Source of the DNA: Baylisascaris procyonis
Lineage: Eukaryota; Nematoda; Chromadorea; Rhabditida; Ascarididae
Assembly (NCBI GenBank): GCA_037389465.1
Contig: JAZARR010000112.1
Span: forward strand, 1 to 64,000
Direction: 5' to 3'
DNA length: 64,000 nt
This document shows positions 38,601 to 51,106 of the stretch, in pieces. Numbering within the stretch: the first letter of the stretch is position 1; each line of letters opens with the position of its first letter. A model generated the notes under the pieces. It made no database searches. It was not told the origin of the DNA and worked only from the letters and a program-made list of their open reading frames with translations. The position numbers and the translations under genes were made by a program.

Positions 38601-41600
38601 TAAGTCGAATAGAGCAATGTCCTAATCAGCACATTCTGTAGGCGTGAAGAAATCTGTTGCAACAGCACATCGCTTCAATGTGTTTAGCACTTATGGATCG
38701 CTCCAAACGAAGGATTATTCGTTTACTGAATTTCAAGAAAGTGCAGACGATTTTTGGCGAATTTCTGCTGCTCCTTTCCATAAGTGAACTTTTCACCATG
38801 ATGTGTCTCACAGAAGCACCTCAAACTTGGGTAACTGAACCTGACAACATTATAGCTAGCGGTCGCACATACATGCTAAAGATTTTCATATGCTATTCAG
38901 GGGCTCATATTGTTCCCGTGGGTTAATAGCAAGAATGTTCGCCCAAATAGTATTGCAGCGCGACACTGCTAAGTTACTCAAGTTTACTAGTTAATTATTA
39001 ATAATAATTAAAGTTGATGACGAAATTTCAACAAATTTTCAGTAACTTCAATGCTATCAGATTTTTCATGCAGTCATAAACGTGCAATTTATGTGTTCAT
39101 TGATACAATCAGATCACCATGCCATATAGCATTCGAATGTGACAACGAAGAACAGTGGACGAGTGGCGAATGTTTTCAAGAAGGTGCTCTCATTGATTTC
39201 GAAAAATTCTTTGAAAAAACTCATAATTTCCAAGTGGTGAATGCTCTTATTAGCTACGCCGTTTATGCGCATTCTAACGATGCGTTACTGATATGAATGT
39301 CTCCTTCCGATTCAAAAACCGATTAGCTTGAGTGAACGTCCAAATCGAATTTCTCAGATTTTATTCTGTTCTCACGTTATTGATACTTAGAAATATGCAT
39401 AGCGCTTGTATATGAAAACATGCTAATATAGTGATGTTCTTATTAGCTTGTTTTATCGTAATTAGAGGTGTCTCCAAAGATTTCGCCACAAAATAGCGTT
39501 TTCTCTCACCTTCGCAATTTTTCGGAAGTGGAATATCTAGAAAGTAAAAATCCTTTTCAAATGCTGCCGTTCTATGAAAAAGATTGTGAAAGCGAGATAG
39601 GGATTTGCAAGAATCGAAAAATTACCTATGAAATGCTTCAATTCCCTACCACCCCGGAGTTAACAATAAGCATTCTTCAATCATTGCATTGCCATCTTTG
39701 ACCCAGACTTCCTCGTTATCTTTTTGTCTCGCCCTTGACGGGAGCGCCGACGTTAAACACTTTTTCTTTCACTGCACTTGATAAATAAAAGCGAAAAATC
39801 TTCCAATACCCTGAAAATTAAGAATGCTAAAGCTTGAAATTGATAAAATTACAGAATTTCTTAAGGAAATTTCAGGACGCACAAAAGTTATTGCTGGCTA
39901 TAGTGAAGATCCACCAACTCTTAACAAGTCTGTGGATTCCCTTTCGTTCTACTTTGACACATTGCCGAAGAGTATCGATGGAAACGGATTCTGTGGTTTG
40001 TTATCCTTTGCAATTTTAGTTTTTTTGAGGTTCCTACCAGCAAGCAGTGAGATATGACGATTACGAGATAAGGCAAAGAGAATGCTTGCGAAGAGACCAT
40101 ATGAACATGCCCACCTCGCATGTTGACGTCTGATCGGTTCATTTGATCGCAACACACCACCCAATCCTTTGGGTTATAGTCAGTAAGATGACGCCTCATT
40201 TATCGACCAAGGAAGTTGAAAAGGGCCGGGTAAGGACGGCATAGCAGCAGAAGTGTGCAAGGAGGACGATGCTGTTGCCAAGAACGGCGACTCTCGAAGA
40301 ACTACACTATTCCACGAAAATATGATAGTGAAGACTGCAGAAAGCAACGCCATATCTCCCTCCAAAATTCAAAACCATAATAAACCGATTCTCAATGAGC
40401 AGCAACACCGAAAGCGGCCGGAATTCGACTAGATATGAAACGACCTTTAAGAATCGAAATACGCTTAGGCAACATTCCAGCAATAGAATTTCACTTTCTA
40501 TATTCCATTATAATTTCCATTTCTTTCTTGTTGATATCTTCAATGTTTTTCATTAATACTATATATTTTTCCACTCTTATGAAGCTTCATACTTGCAATT
40601 CTTCCAATGCTTCACTAACATTTCGGTCCCTCAAGTGCAGTTTTCAATCATTTCACTATTTAGAAGCTGAACAAATCACGAATTATGACTACGTCAGAAT
40701 GAAATTTTTGTGTTTCGCACTTTGTCGCCATCATATTTCCGCTCTCAGAAGTGTTCAGATCTAATAATTTCAACTTCTTTTATTCCTCATAATAGTTATT
40801 AATTTTCAGCTGAGCTATTTTGCCTGTATGTATTGATGAATGTATCGGCGGAGGTATCAATCGAAATGAGCGTTGCAAGTGAGGAAGGAGATTCAGTCTA
40901 TTCAACTCAAGTGAGAAAGGGCAGGTTAAATTTGAATAAATAGAAAGACAAATTCCTTCAGATTACTAAAAGACTAGGAGAAAGAGTACTTCTAAATAAA
41001 TTCATCCATTGATTGCATTTGTAATATTTCCGAAGTGTTTGAAATTTTTGCATTTTTGCCGCATTTTTCTTCTTCCAACTGAGCACGAGCTTCATCAACA
41101 ATACGGCATTTAATGAAAACGATGAATAAGCTCTTTTATATGAACATCTTCTAAAAACGAAATCGCCAAACAAGTTATCAGTTCATCGAAAATTGTAATT
41201 AAGACTTTCGAATAAGTGACTGTTAAAGAAGCCAAAGTTCTGAAAAATATACGCACAAGAATATGTCAGTCTCATACGTTTGTGCAGCTTTCATTCCGAA
41301 TTATTGTCAAGTTGATGATATCATTTAAATGAGAACAGTCAGTGTTGCTTAAATTGTGCATTCAATGTCTAATCTGGTAAATGAAGTTACAGTGAGCGTT
41401 ACGTGAACTTCACAGCGAACGAGACGCTAGCAGTAATTGTCCCACTACCACCTGGATTCGTTACTGTAACCAATTATTCTGTGCGATTGTTCCCGAAGTA
41501 TCCTCAAAAAAGGGACACCGGAAGCAATGAAACGCCCGAGATACCAGTTCACACTTCTCTAATGGACGGCGATGGACTAGCGTACGTTGCTGCAATTACT

Positions 41601-42415
41601 TAGAGAGGAATGCAGATATATCAAACACAATGTTCCGCCGCACATGATTCCATAGTTTTCACTTTTACAGTAATAAACTACCTAGCAGCATAAACATCAT
41701 GGTAGGATTACAAGAGCCGGTGGCAAAGAAAGCCATTTTATGAGTCATTTTAAAGCATCACAGCACAATATAGTGCATCACTATTGCCTATTTCGCTTGT
41801 ATGTGGTGTGCTATGACAGTGCAACAGTTTAGCCGTTCGCAATTGACGCCTCGCGGTTGTCCATAGTTTAGTTCAGTCAATTTCAACAACATTTACTTTG
41901 ATCTACTACTTTTATGCACTTCAGCATTGAGAAGTTTGAACTTGCAAGAATGCTATAGCTAGAATAAGCTTATAAATACCGAAAACAGCGTTGGTAATGC
42001 AAGAAAAACAGCAACAATATTTATTTGTTATGTAGTATAAAATCATTTTAGCACAATAATCCCCTTGTGAGCATTTGTTGCAAAAAATATAAGAAATAAG
42101 CGCATAAACTTGCTTCCAATATTTTTTAAATCGTAAAGTCGTAGATCATCCTGTTGTATTGAAACTGAAAAGTGTTTTCACTGCTAATTTATGTATCGAA
42201 TTGTACATCCATCAAAGTCATGCAAACAAACCAAAAATCAATGGAATGCAATGCTGAAAATCATATTTTTCAGTCATCCGAGTGAGGACTATCGTACCAG
42301 AGATTCTTTCGAAGACGACGATGGAGATAAAGGGACATCTTACAAGACACTGGGAGGAATAATGCTGGGTACTTGTGCTCTTGTAACAACAGTTATTTCA
42401 TATTTTTTATTGTAA
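35634..42415 (+). CDS. Pancreatic-lipase-family protein with C-terminal transmembrane segment (5' end missing)
   Basis: Ten exons chain in phase: 35634-35793, 36335-36569, 36985-37045, 37689-37766, 38257-38402, 39043-39183, 39876-39995, 40810-40924, 41393-41581, 42274-42415. They give 461 residues plus TAA. Exon 1 has the oxyanion region DIVLIVHGFGNTEKTWM. Exon 2 has NYMQAAANTRVMGALIARLI and the nucleophile elbow GFSLG (Ser codon 36500-36502). Exon 3 has ALDPAGPLF (Asp 36990-36992). Exon 4 has DAQYVQILHTSG, exon 5 GDEDFYVNGGRVQPGGC, and exon 6 CSHKRA (His 39075-39077) and GECFQEG. The triad is complete. Exons 7-10 encode a diverged C-terminal domain containing FYFDTLP, GFC and beta-strand patterns, then an acidic stretch and a 21-residue hydrophobic end (LGGIMLGTCALVTTVISYFL). 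Such lipases are normally secreted; this one appears anchored. The exon 3 donor (GT/GTACAC) and the skipping of an alternative exon at 39466 are the least certain joins. Confidence 0.85.
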
Positions 42416-42419
42416 GTAA

Positions 42420-45400
42420 AACGTTCCCCCAAATAATCCGCAGCAGCCGTTCTTGAGCTTGTTACAATCTACATTGTGAACAGGGTTTACCAGACAATGT
42501 GTGTTGTCCAGATTTAGTAGTCAATGTGAAGGCCATGTTAAGGACTTGATTTTATGCGCGTTCACAAATTTCCATACGGCAAATTGTCATAAACATATAC
42601 GTTTATGCGCGTCTCTGCCTATCTGCTTGATAGCTTCAATTCAGAACACGGATGCTAGAGCTGTTGGGCTGAATTCAATGATATCATCGCATAGCACTGG
42701 CCGGTCATTTTGAAATCCTCAAGCAGATCAATAACCTTCGAAAGAAGTTTCGGACAATAGGAAGTGACAAGACAACGTGTAGTTCCTGACCGGCAGTGCT
42801 ATGTAGGCGTTCGGTTATATCGAGTGTAATTATTCTCAGCAAGAATTCAGATAGGTCAAACTGTTACCGCATTATTGCGCATATTTTATCATTTTTTAGC
42901 AATTTGTGGAAGTGGCTGTTCATGTGAGGCAAATTAAAAAAAAAAAAACGCATGTTGCTGATTGCTTCGCTTCCGCTCCTAAAGTATTCCTTTGGGAAAA
43001 GAAACGTTGAAGAGCGGAGAGTAGCAGGAGTTCTGCTGCAGAAAAACGAGAAGTTGAAGATCCTATAGAACTAGTAATCCAACTAATGCTAACTGTTGTA
43101 AGACCCTTCCGCCAACATTGCAGGGAATGTAATGAGGAGGCAGCTGTGACTTCACATTTCTTGAAATGGGTGCAATCACCTTATAAAGTCTGCTTATAGT
43201 ATATTATAACAAAATATCTGAAACCTTCACATGTAAATCTTTGTTTCTCACATATGCTTTCAGAACAGAGTGGACTCTATTAGAGCTCCAGCTGACGATG
43301 GGCACACAGTGTGTCACACGCATTTACTCCGTTTGGCTTTACTTTTTAAAGTGTTTTTGCAGTTAATGGTCTTAATGGATGCAACTAAAAAATGGACATT
43401 TTTATATTGTCTTACCTGCTTGATGGAATTAGTGACTCAAAGATCGCCCAAGGAATAAGGCAGTTGGCCATATGAAATCGTTTGAATTTGGCGAGGAAAG
43501 TCCCTTACGATGTATTGAAGCATTAAGCACAGCTGCTCCCGCTTTCTCGCACGACTTTCGAGGCTATAACGAGCTTTGAACCCTTAACGGACTTCCATGT
43601 ACGCAGCTACTCCGAGGAATTATAGAGTCTTCATTTGCAGGCAGTCCTATAGGTTTCTTAAGTGGTTTAGAATCGATCAGAAGCTATTCCTTCGAAGCAA
43701 CAATGTGAACTTTGATATACTATGCAACGCATGACTACTTGTTCAGTGAACATAGAATGTCTCATATGGAGGTCACTGACGAAATTTATAATGAAATTGA
43801 ATGTAGTGCAACCGGTATCACGTAAGGTTTCACAAAGTTGCATTTATGCAATATGTCATCGATCATTCCGATTCTCCTTTACTTATTTTTCTGCATTCTC
43901 TCACAATGCGTCCTAGTTCGTTTTTTCATTGCATTCTAGTTCCGTTCTCTAGCATCACATTCTAGTTCCGTTCTCTAGCATCAATTGTCACCAAAAATTT
44001 TTCTATTAAAGAAAAGTTTCATTATTTTCTGCGCATAAAGGATTTCTTCCATTTATTTCTGAGTAGAAATTTTAAGTCGGGAAGAACAAATGGATAAGCT
44101 TGCCCAAAAAAGCTGACGCAATAAGCGTTATGCAATGCAGCTCATAAAAGCAGCCGCTCTCATAAAATATCAAAAAATAGTAAAATGTGCAATAACGCAA
44201 TCATGTCTTCACTGAGTCGAGACAGCATGTGCAAGTCTGCTACAAACGATTCGTTTCTCCAACAACTATGATCATTGAATATATCCGAATCGTTACAAAA
44301 TACGATCCAAAACACATTTACATAAAATTTCGGGCATACTTAGGTTTTTAATAAAATTTGATGAATTAAGTTGAAAGTAGATGCGGGGGTTTTTCCTCTG
44401 GTGCTGATGATATCTAACAAATTTTGCAGACATAATTTCGATAATCTTCAAGTTGAAGCTGCAAGAAAGTCAAATACAAACATCACCATACAGACATCAC
44501 CTCGCCAGCACTGGATATGTATATGCAAATTTGCCAAAATGCGTTTAAATGACCCATAAAAGAGTTGCTGAATTTGCATTCTGCCAAATATTCTTTCTAC
44601 ACGATAGATATGCAAACCGTAGGTTGAATCTTTTGATATATGAAAGTCCATCAAAAGTGTGCACAGGTTTTGCACTGCATGCAGCAATTATTGCATTTCT
44701 AAGGGCTACTGATTTTGCTCGATGAAATCAACAAGCTTTAATCTCAACATTCTATTGCTTATCATTTGCGTGGCAGCTGATATGCATCGAACAACGTTAC
44801 CGTTTTACATGAATACCTTCGCGAAGACCATCATATTCGTTATCACAACTGTGTAGTATTTCTTTTTCAGTGCGGTTTTTTGAAAAAAAGCACCTTGCAC
44901 GAAATTCACTTTCACTCAAGTTTTGCACAGTCCACCTTGGATGCATGTTAGTTCCGAGTCAACAACCTCCATTCGCATAATTTAATCTTAGTACTAGTTT
45001 CATTGTAGAGTGGAAAATGATCAAAGAGAATGATGCACTATAGTGCAAATAGAGTGAATGAATTTGCATTGATTTATAAGAAATTGCGCATAATTTCTTA
45101 ACGAATCCTTCGCTTTACGAGGTGCACCATTGAAATATATATTTGGATCCATTGAGGATTGAGGTATTCATAAGAGATGCATCAATCACCTGAAAAAAAT
45201 GCTTATTGCTTACTCGGTCGATTTATTTCGTCATCATTAAGTAATGCAGCTAGCAATTTGAATAATTTTTTAACAGTGTCACATTATTATTTAATTTTTA
45301 CGGTCATTATCTGAACCGGAGTAAAAACCTGTCTGTAGCATTAAATGTCAACAGTTTATTTTTAGCGCACTTAATAATAACTTTTTTTCGAAAATACCAC

Positions 45401-46060
45401 TTCACTCGATAATTGAACATTCTAATAAATTTTCTCCCGACGTGCTCTCCAGGAATCTTTCGTCGGTGGTCCCTATTTATTTGCTTTTTTTTGTTTATAG
45501 ATTGTATTTAAAATAGCTTTTCTGTCGCGCTCGATGGTAAGTTCGTTTACGAAAAAGCTGTTGGAAGCCTACAGGACCCGGCGTTGTATGATGTATAAAT
45601 GCAGAAAGAGCACATAAAACAGTGGAAAAATAAAGAGACATAGGGCATAAGCCCTTCCCCTTCCCCTCTTAGCCCTCCAGATGAATGAAGAAAGGGGAAG
45701 AGAACTTAAGGTCTTACCCTTCTCCCTATCATTAAGATCAGAAAAGCACAAATGAAGGGGGTTGCACCTTCCAAAATACATTAGGATCGCAAGCTGTATG
45801 AAGGGGAAAGATGTTTGGTATTATACTCTTCTACCATCCATTTGGATGCGAGAAGTATAAGAAAGAATCAAAAATCGTTCGGTTGAGTCGGTCATTCGAT
45901 TGAAGAACGATCGACCATTAACCACAAATTCTTTAGAATGCATCACCAACAAAATTGCTTCAGTCACATAAATAGAACCTAACACACGAGACAGCTCGAC
46001 ATTCCTCAAAAAGTGTGAAAGTGCAAACATATGCGTTTATTTCAATAGCTGTTTCTTGAC
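42420..46060. other. Downstream of the lipase, no supportable gene
   Basis: An acceptor CTTTCAG at 43262 followed by an open frame (AACAGAGTGG onward) is the only exon-like start. It could serve as a continuation of the lipase if the donor overlapping its stop codon is used. The tandem duplication at 43932 is listed separately. Nothing else is recognised. Confidence 0.4.
43932..43983. repeat. Perfect 26-bp tandem duplication
   Basis: The unit beginning CATTCTAGTTCC and ending TCTCTAGCATCA occurs twice in a row without mismatch (43932-43957, 43958-43983). It is a recent local duplication in apparently noncoding DNA. Confidence 0.9.
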
Positions 46061-47108
46061 TGCTGTGTCTAGGTTTAAAATATTTGAAAACTCTCTTCGC
46101 TATCTAAGGCATCTTTCAGGTGAGTAACTCTAAAATTGAAAAATATTTTATACTTTACCCGAAAAAAATATATGATTTCCTGATGATAACATTTGATATG
46201 ACGCAGTTCACGAAATAATCACAGTCGGTGTGCTTGGCTTACTCATATGCTTGCCAGTTGCTTCAACTTCTCCAACTTGGTCCCCAGCTAGCTCGCGTTA
46301 TACGTGACACCAACTTTCAGTACAGAACTCTTGCTAAGTACATATCTAATTAAAGCTTCAAGAATTAGTATGGATGAGCGTTTTGCAAATATCTTTAATA
46401 ATTTCAAGAAAGCCCTATCAAATTTTGCTATTAAACATTTCATAAACGCTAAAATTTCGCCGATGTGATTTCCATCGAGAATCTACGAAAGATTAATTTA
46501 CATTGATTCTATTTTGCTGAGCTTTCATAAAAGCAATTCAGACGATCGTTATTAACTTCTTAGAAATTGAAATAACTGCGATAAATTTGCTAAGAATGGT
46601 CTTTAGTGATTGCAAACGCGTTCAATAAGAGCGAATTTCTACACAAATTTCTGCACTTCCAGCTAATTTTTTTTTCAAAGTTTCTTTATGTGTTGTAACA
46701 ATTGTACGTGATTTTCAGTGTCTTCACATTGCGTGCAAAAAAATTTCATTTCTCTTCTGCTCTTGTTTATTCTTTTATATGTGAATTATTTTCTAAAAAT
46801 GGGTCGCCTTCAATTGCGCACCATTTTGGGAGAGAGGAAGAAGCAATTGCTAATGTATATATTCCACATTAACTGGCAAATCGTATAGGGTTCGATGTTT
46901 GGTTGAAACGAGTCATTATGAATCTTTTCAATAAAAATTTGGCTAATAAATTGTAGTTTGTGATGTAAAATCTAAACGAAATAAGTGCACACATGATACG
47001 ATATTAGGGAGCGGTATATGTGTCGGACGAAGAGAAAGAAGGAAAAGATTTGTTGAGAGTTGAGTAAAACAGGTTCAATGATAAATTGAATAAAGAAAAA
47101 ATAACTAG

Positions 47109-47238
47109 CAGAAAAGCACGCTGAAGAGTTCAAAAGATTGAAATTAAAGTTGTGGCAAGAATTGGTGATGCAAGCATTGCTATTCTTGCTAACTCTGCTA
47201 GTTATCTTGCATCCTTTAAGCGAAAACTCCCTAGGAAC
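47109..47238 (+). CDS. Possible upstream exon of the gene ending at 48147, frame unresolved
   Basis: After an acceptor AACTAG at 47108 the plus strand is open in two frames. One reads EKHAEEFKRLKLKLWQEL and then a Leu-rich hydrophobic stretch (ALLFLLTLLVILHP). The other reads IEIKVVARIGDASIAILANS. Donors GTCCCTGG (47239) and GTCATAAG (47251) are weak. Only the second frame joins in phase to 47359. Both cannot be real, and I could not choose by similarity. Confidence 0.25.
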
Positions 47239-47358
47239 GTCCCTGGAAGCGTCATAAGAGGCGCAAGTGGCGATGCTGAGGGTTGCATATCAGATTTTAA
47301 ACATGCAATCACAGAAGAAGCTCGTGACTAAATTACTTCTTTCAGCTTTTAGCTTTAG

Positions 47359-48147
47359 CTGATCACTTCCGGTGATCAACTCAAGCTAAAAAAGCTTTAC
47401 TTCACATTCCGATGGTATCAAATGCAAAAACTCAAACGACTCCAGATCATGGAACAGGTAGATGCAGGGTTGTTCAGAGTTCATAGCTTCAAGGGTATTT
47501 GGACGACGCGATCACTATATCTCGTAAGTGATTTGCTGAATTCAGGAAGAGGTTTATTGAAACATCTTTGCACAAATTATGTTACTTTTCTAGTTTTTAC
47601 GCTTCTGAGTGACTCAATAGAAGAGATGCAATCAAGATTGGGAATAACGGAGCTTTCCTACATCCTTATCGAGGAATCTCTGTCTTATATTTTGGAATCT
47701 CAAGAAATGAGCGTTGTCAATTTACGATATTACGATATAATTTACGGTAAGGCATAATCGTTACAATCGTATATATACTTCAATTTATTGTCGACTGTGA
47801 TGCTCAAATCCTTACCCTGAAGACATTTCCCAACATCATGCCTATGACAGAGAGAGGAATTTATTGAAATTATTGATACAGAACAACTTCACATATTTCA
47901 TCTATAAGCGCCGTTTGAGAATTTCAAACCATTCACTAATCAGATGAATATCACACTATAAACGTGTGTTGTTTTATGTTTTGATCATATAGCGAAAAGA
48001 AAGGTTTGCAACCGTCAGCATATAGATGTAATTAAGAAATTAAGGATAGACCGACAGTATCATTAGTGTATCATAGATGAAATAGTGACCTAACTTTGAA
48101 GCTTTGCAGGACAACTGAAGTCACTGCTGAGCCAGAAGAGACGATGA
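47359..48147 (+). CDS. 3' end of an unrecognised gene, last two exons
   Basis: The penultimate exon runs 47359-47746 (129 codons plus 1 nt), from acceptor TTAGCTTTAG to a strong donor ACG/GTAAGGCA. The last exon runs 48110-48147, from acceptor GCTTTGCAG, and adds GQLKSLLSQKRR followed by TGA. The join is in phase. The protein is helical and basic at first (DQLKLKKLYFTFRWYQMQKL), then has a hydrophobic segment (LCTNYVTFLVFTLLSD), and ends with Glu/Ser/Leu/Tyr-rich helices (ELSYILIEESLSYILESQ, NLRYYDIIYG). I recognise no family. A GTAAGTGATT inside the first exon (47524) is a good donor that appears unused, because using it with the acceptor at 47593 would bring a stop. Confidence 0.5.
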
Positions 48148-48289
48148 AGAAAGAAGGAAAGGGAGAACAAAGGGGGAATAGAACGTTATGCCCTAAGAGA
48201 GCTTCGATACAAGAATTGATCGCGCTAATTGAATGCAATGATCAAAAATCAAGCGTATGTTATTCGTCTGAAAATTACTAAAAATTATG

Positions 48290-48295
48290 AATAAA
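48290..48295 (+). terminator. AATAAA polyadenylation signal
   Basis: AATAAA lies 143 nt after the TGA at 48145-48147 on the plus strand, a reasonable 3' UTR length. It supports placing the gene end here. Confidence 0.5.
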
Positions 48296-48299
48296 TCGC

Positions 48300-51000
48300 A
48301 TATAATTCCCTCTACGGCAAGCATTCTTTATTTACTCACCAGTGATCAGCGATCGTCAATCGTAGATCATATTAATGCTTCGACCACTTGTCAACGCATC
48401 TATTCACGTTTCCATTGTTTGCGTAGCAAAGGTGTGAATAATTGAACTTGAGATCGTTACACCTGTATTTTGAGAATTCAAATATTTCAGAGTTCAGATT
48501 GCATTTAGAAGCCGAATGGTATAGTTTCCATTCAATCCAATACTTAGCCAGGTGCATTCTGTACAAAACTCCCCGACGATAATTTCAAAGTGGATCTATT
48601 ATTAAACGAACGCTCACTGGATTAATTAACTAGTAAAGTGAGCATTGGTCTGATGACATATAACGGATTAATATTTGATGTTGAAAAATGTTTCATCCAT
48701 CAAACAAAATCAAAAATATATTTGAAAGCAAATTTAGTGGTCATGGAAACAAACGCTCTTTGAGAGTACTAGTACAGAGGAATAAGTGCTTGCTAATCAA
48801 AAATGCTGACCGTAAAAAGCTTGCCATAGCCATATCCTTGCTTGAAATTGCTGTACTCTCCGCACTCATTAATTGAAACTTTTAGGCTGTAGGAATTCCC
48901 CCATCAAAAAGCAATTCATATTTTTTGAGATACAATTTTGGCAGAACAAAGCAACCTTCAGAGCGAGTGGTGCAAAGTATTCGTTCATTTCAAAGCACTA
49001 TTTTTGTGTTCCATATGAAACAGTTCTTAAGTCACATTATGCATCGGCGCGATTCGTTAAAAAATTTCTCTTCGCATTTTTGCCGTTGAGAGTTTTTCCG
49101 ATTCAACTTCAATTTTTAGACAGATAATTTCACAGGAAAAGTTTCGAAAAACTTTTCAAAATCATTTGAAAATGAAGGTCTTTTACTGAAAAAGATTCTC
49201 TGATTTTGAAGACATTATTCGTGAAAATTTTTTTCTATTCTCATGTTGCTATCAATAACTCATCTCTTAGTGCATTATATTGAACGTGTATTTTTTATCT
49301 ATCACCATTTTCAAAGATTACAAAATATTTCAATTAAAAAAAAAGTTCTGAAATAGTGTGTTCTCGAGAGTGTAAAATATGGTGAAATTTTTTAACGCAT
49401 CACCGAATTATATAACTACTAATTTTTGAACCTTCTATAGAGCCTTATCAAAATAAAAGTGAAAATTTTAGTGCATTTCGCTCACTGCTTCAGCCTAGCC
49501 TCTACTAAGTGCATATATTTAGTAGCTTTGTACATTTGAGTTTTATGTGCCTAAATATGAGTATAAACTATAGCAATTATTAAACTTAATTGGACTATAA
49601 TCAAGCATTCCATAAAGAAAGGACAATCGAACAAAGCAGAAATATTCCCTTCCATTGAATCCGCTCTCAAATTACTTTCTTACGGCATTTTCTATGCAAT
49701 TATTCTTAATTTTTTAAAGACAACACCACTTTCTCGCTAAACCCGCTGCGAAATTTTTAACGTAAGATTTATACGATCGCCTCCATCATTTCCCCCCTTA
49801 CCTTATCCCCTTTATTTTGAAATTGCGGCATAGTCGCCAAAAAAGCAGAAATGCTTCCCAATTCGTAAAGGGGATCAGCGCATGTTTACGCACTGAGATG
49901 TTTATGTAATGTTCAATAGACCTAAGTGCTGTGTTATAAAGGGGTCCAATTTGTTTAGCTGCATCAATCCAATAGAACTGTCAAAGTTTTATCAGTTTCT
50001 GTCGCTTCACTTCATAATCCAAACAAATCTGTGGCATTTTTCATTGACTTAAAGCAGTGCTAAATTCTGCATCACTAATCGAACACTTAAATGAAATATT
50101 TCATGATCAGCCAAAGTGATACTAATCAAAGATTCAAATATTTATGCTCAAAACTATAATAAGATATTTTTTGTTATTTCCACCTTAAGCGGATGCAAAA
50201 TTGTGTGGTTATATGTATGGAGTTTCATCTCCATAACGATATAAAGCACCTATTCTTTATAGCATTAAGATCATAATGAACGATTATTTATTAGCGATAT
50301 GATGCGATGTAAAACATTTACAACAAATTGAGATCTTTAGAGCTAAGTAAATGTATGAGGTCTTTAGAGCTAAGTAAATGTAAAGAAGCAAAAATATTCG
50401 TTCTTCAAGGCAGAAATCATTTTGAAATTGCCATTCCAATCTATGAAGAAAGAACTCCCTAATTCAAAGTTTCTAACCGCTCATCGCTCAATGCTATATT
50501 CATAACGGAAATATTGAAAGAAATCAATTCTTTCAATTGAAGTAAGTTAATTTAAAAATATAGAACATAAGCATAATATGACGTTGTGTATGCGTCCATA
50601 TATAAAGTAGTGAGCTCATAATTGAGTCCGAGTTTAGAAACAACACAAATAACTCAGATTTTCAGCACGTTAAGTTTGAAGAAATATATGCTTCAATATA
50701 TCACTGCATTTTAGTGGCATTATGGGAATTTGAAGCAATAGTCGATCGCTTCACAAGTTCTCACTTTGTTGTTACTTACGAAGTGAAACGATGATGAGAT
50801 GAACGACCCTTAATATACGATTTCCTCATCGAAAAGTTTTATTGCTTTACATCATAGCTTCAACATCCCAGCATAACTCATCGATTATGTTCCAGTTCGC
50901 GGAATTTTTTTTAAATTTTTTTTTTTTGAAAAATACAATTGTTAAAGTGATTTGCATCGAATGATCTTTGGCTACCAAATTTTTAAGTTCGATCACTGGA
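48300..51000. other. No supportable gene; 22-bp direct repeat at 50334/50361
   Basis: AT-rich DNA with short frames. TCTTTAGAGCTAAGTAAATG followed by TA occurs at 50334 and again at 50361 (27-bp period, 22 bp identical), a small tandem duplication. No exon with paired borders was seen. Confidence 0.45.
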
Positions 51001-51106
51001 TGGATGAGAACAAGTGAACAGTAAAATTGGCGATCACCGAGTAGAGACCAACGACCATTCTGAGCCCGATAACCGATCGGCTAAACCTTATCGGATTTTT
51101 TTCAGA

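Noticed and set aside
48110..48252. Exon reading TTEVTAEPEETMKKEGKGEQ up to the donor AAGC/GTATGTTA
   Set aside because: It needs two leftover bases from the previous exon, but 47746 leaves one. The in-phase reading ends at 48147 with a poly(A) signal behind it. It remains possible as part of another transcript.
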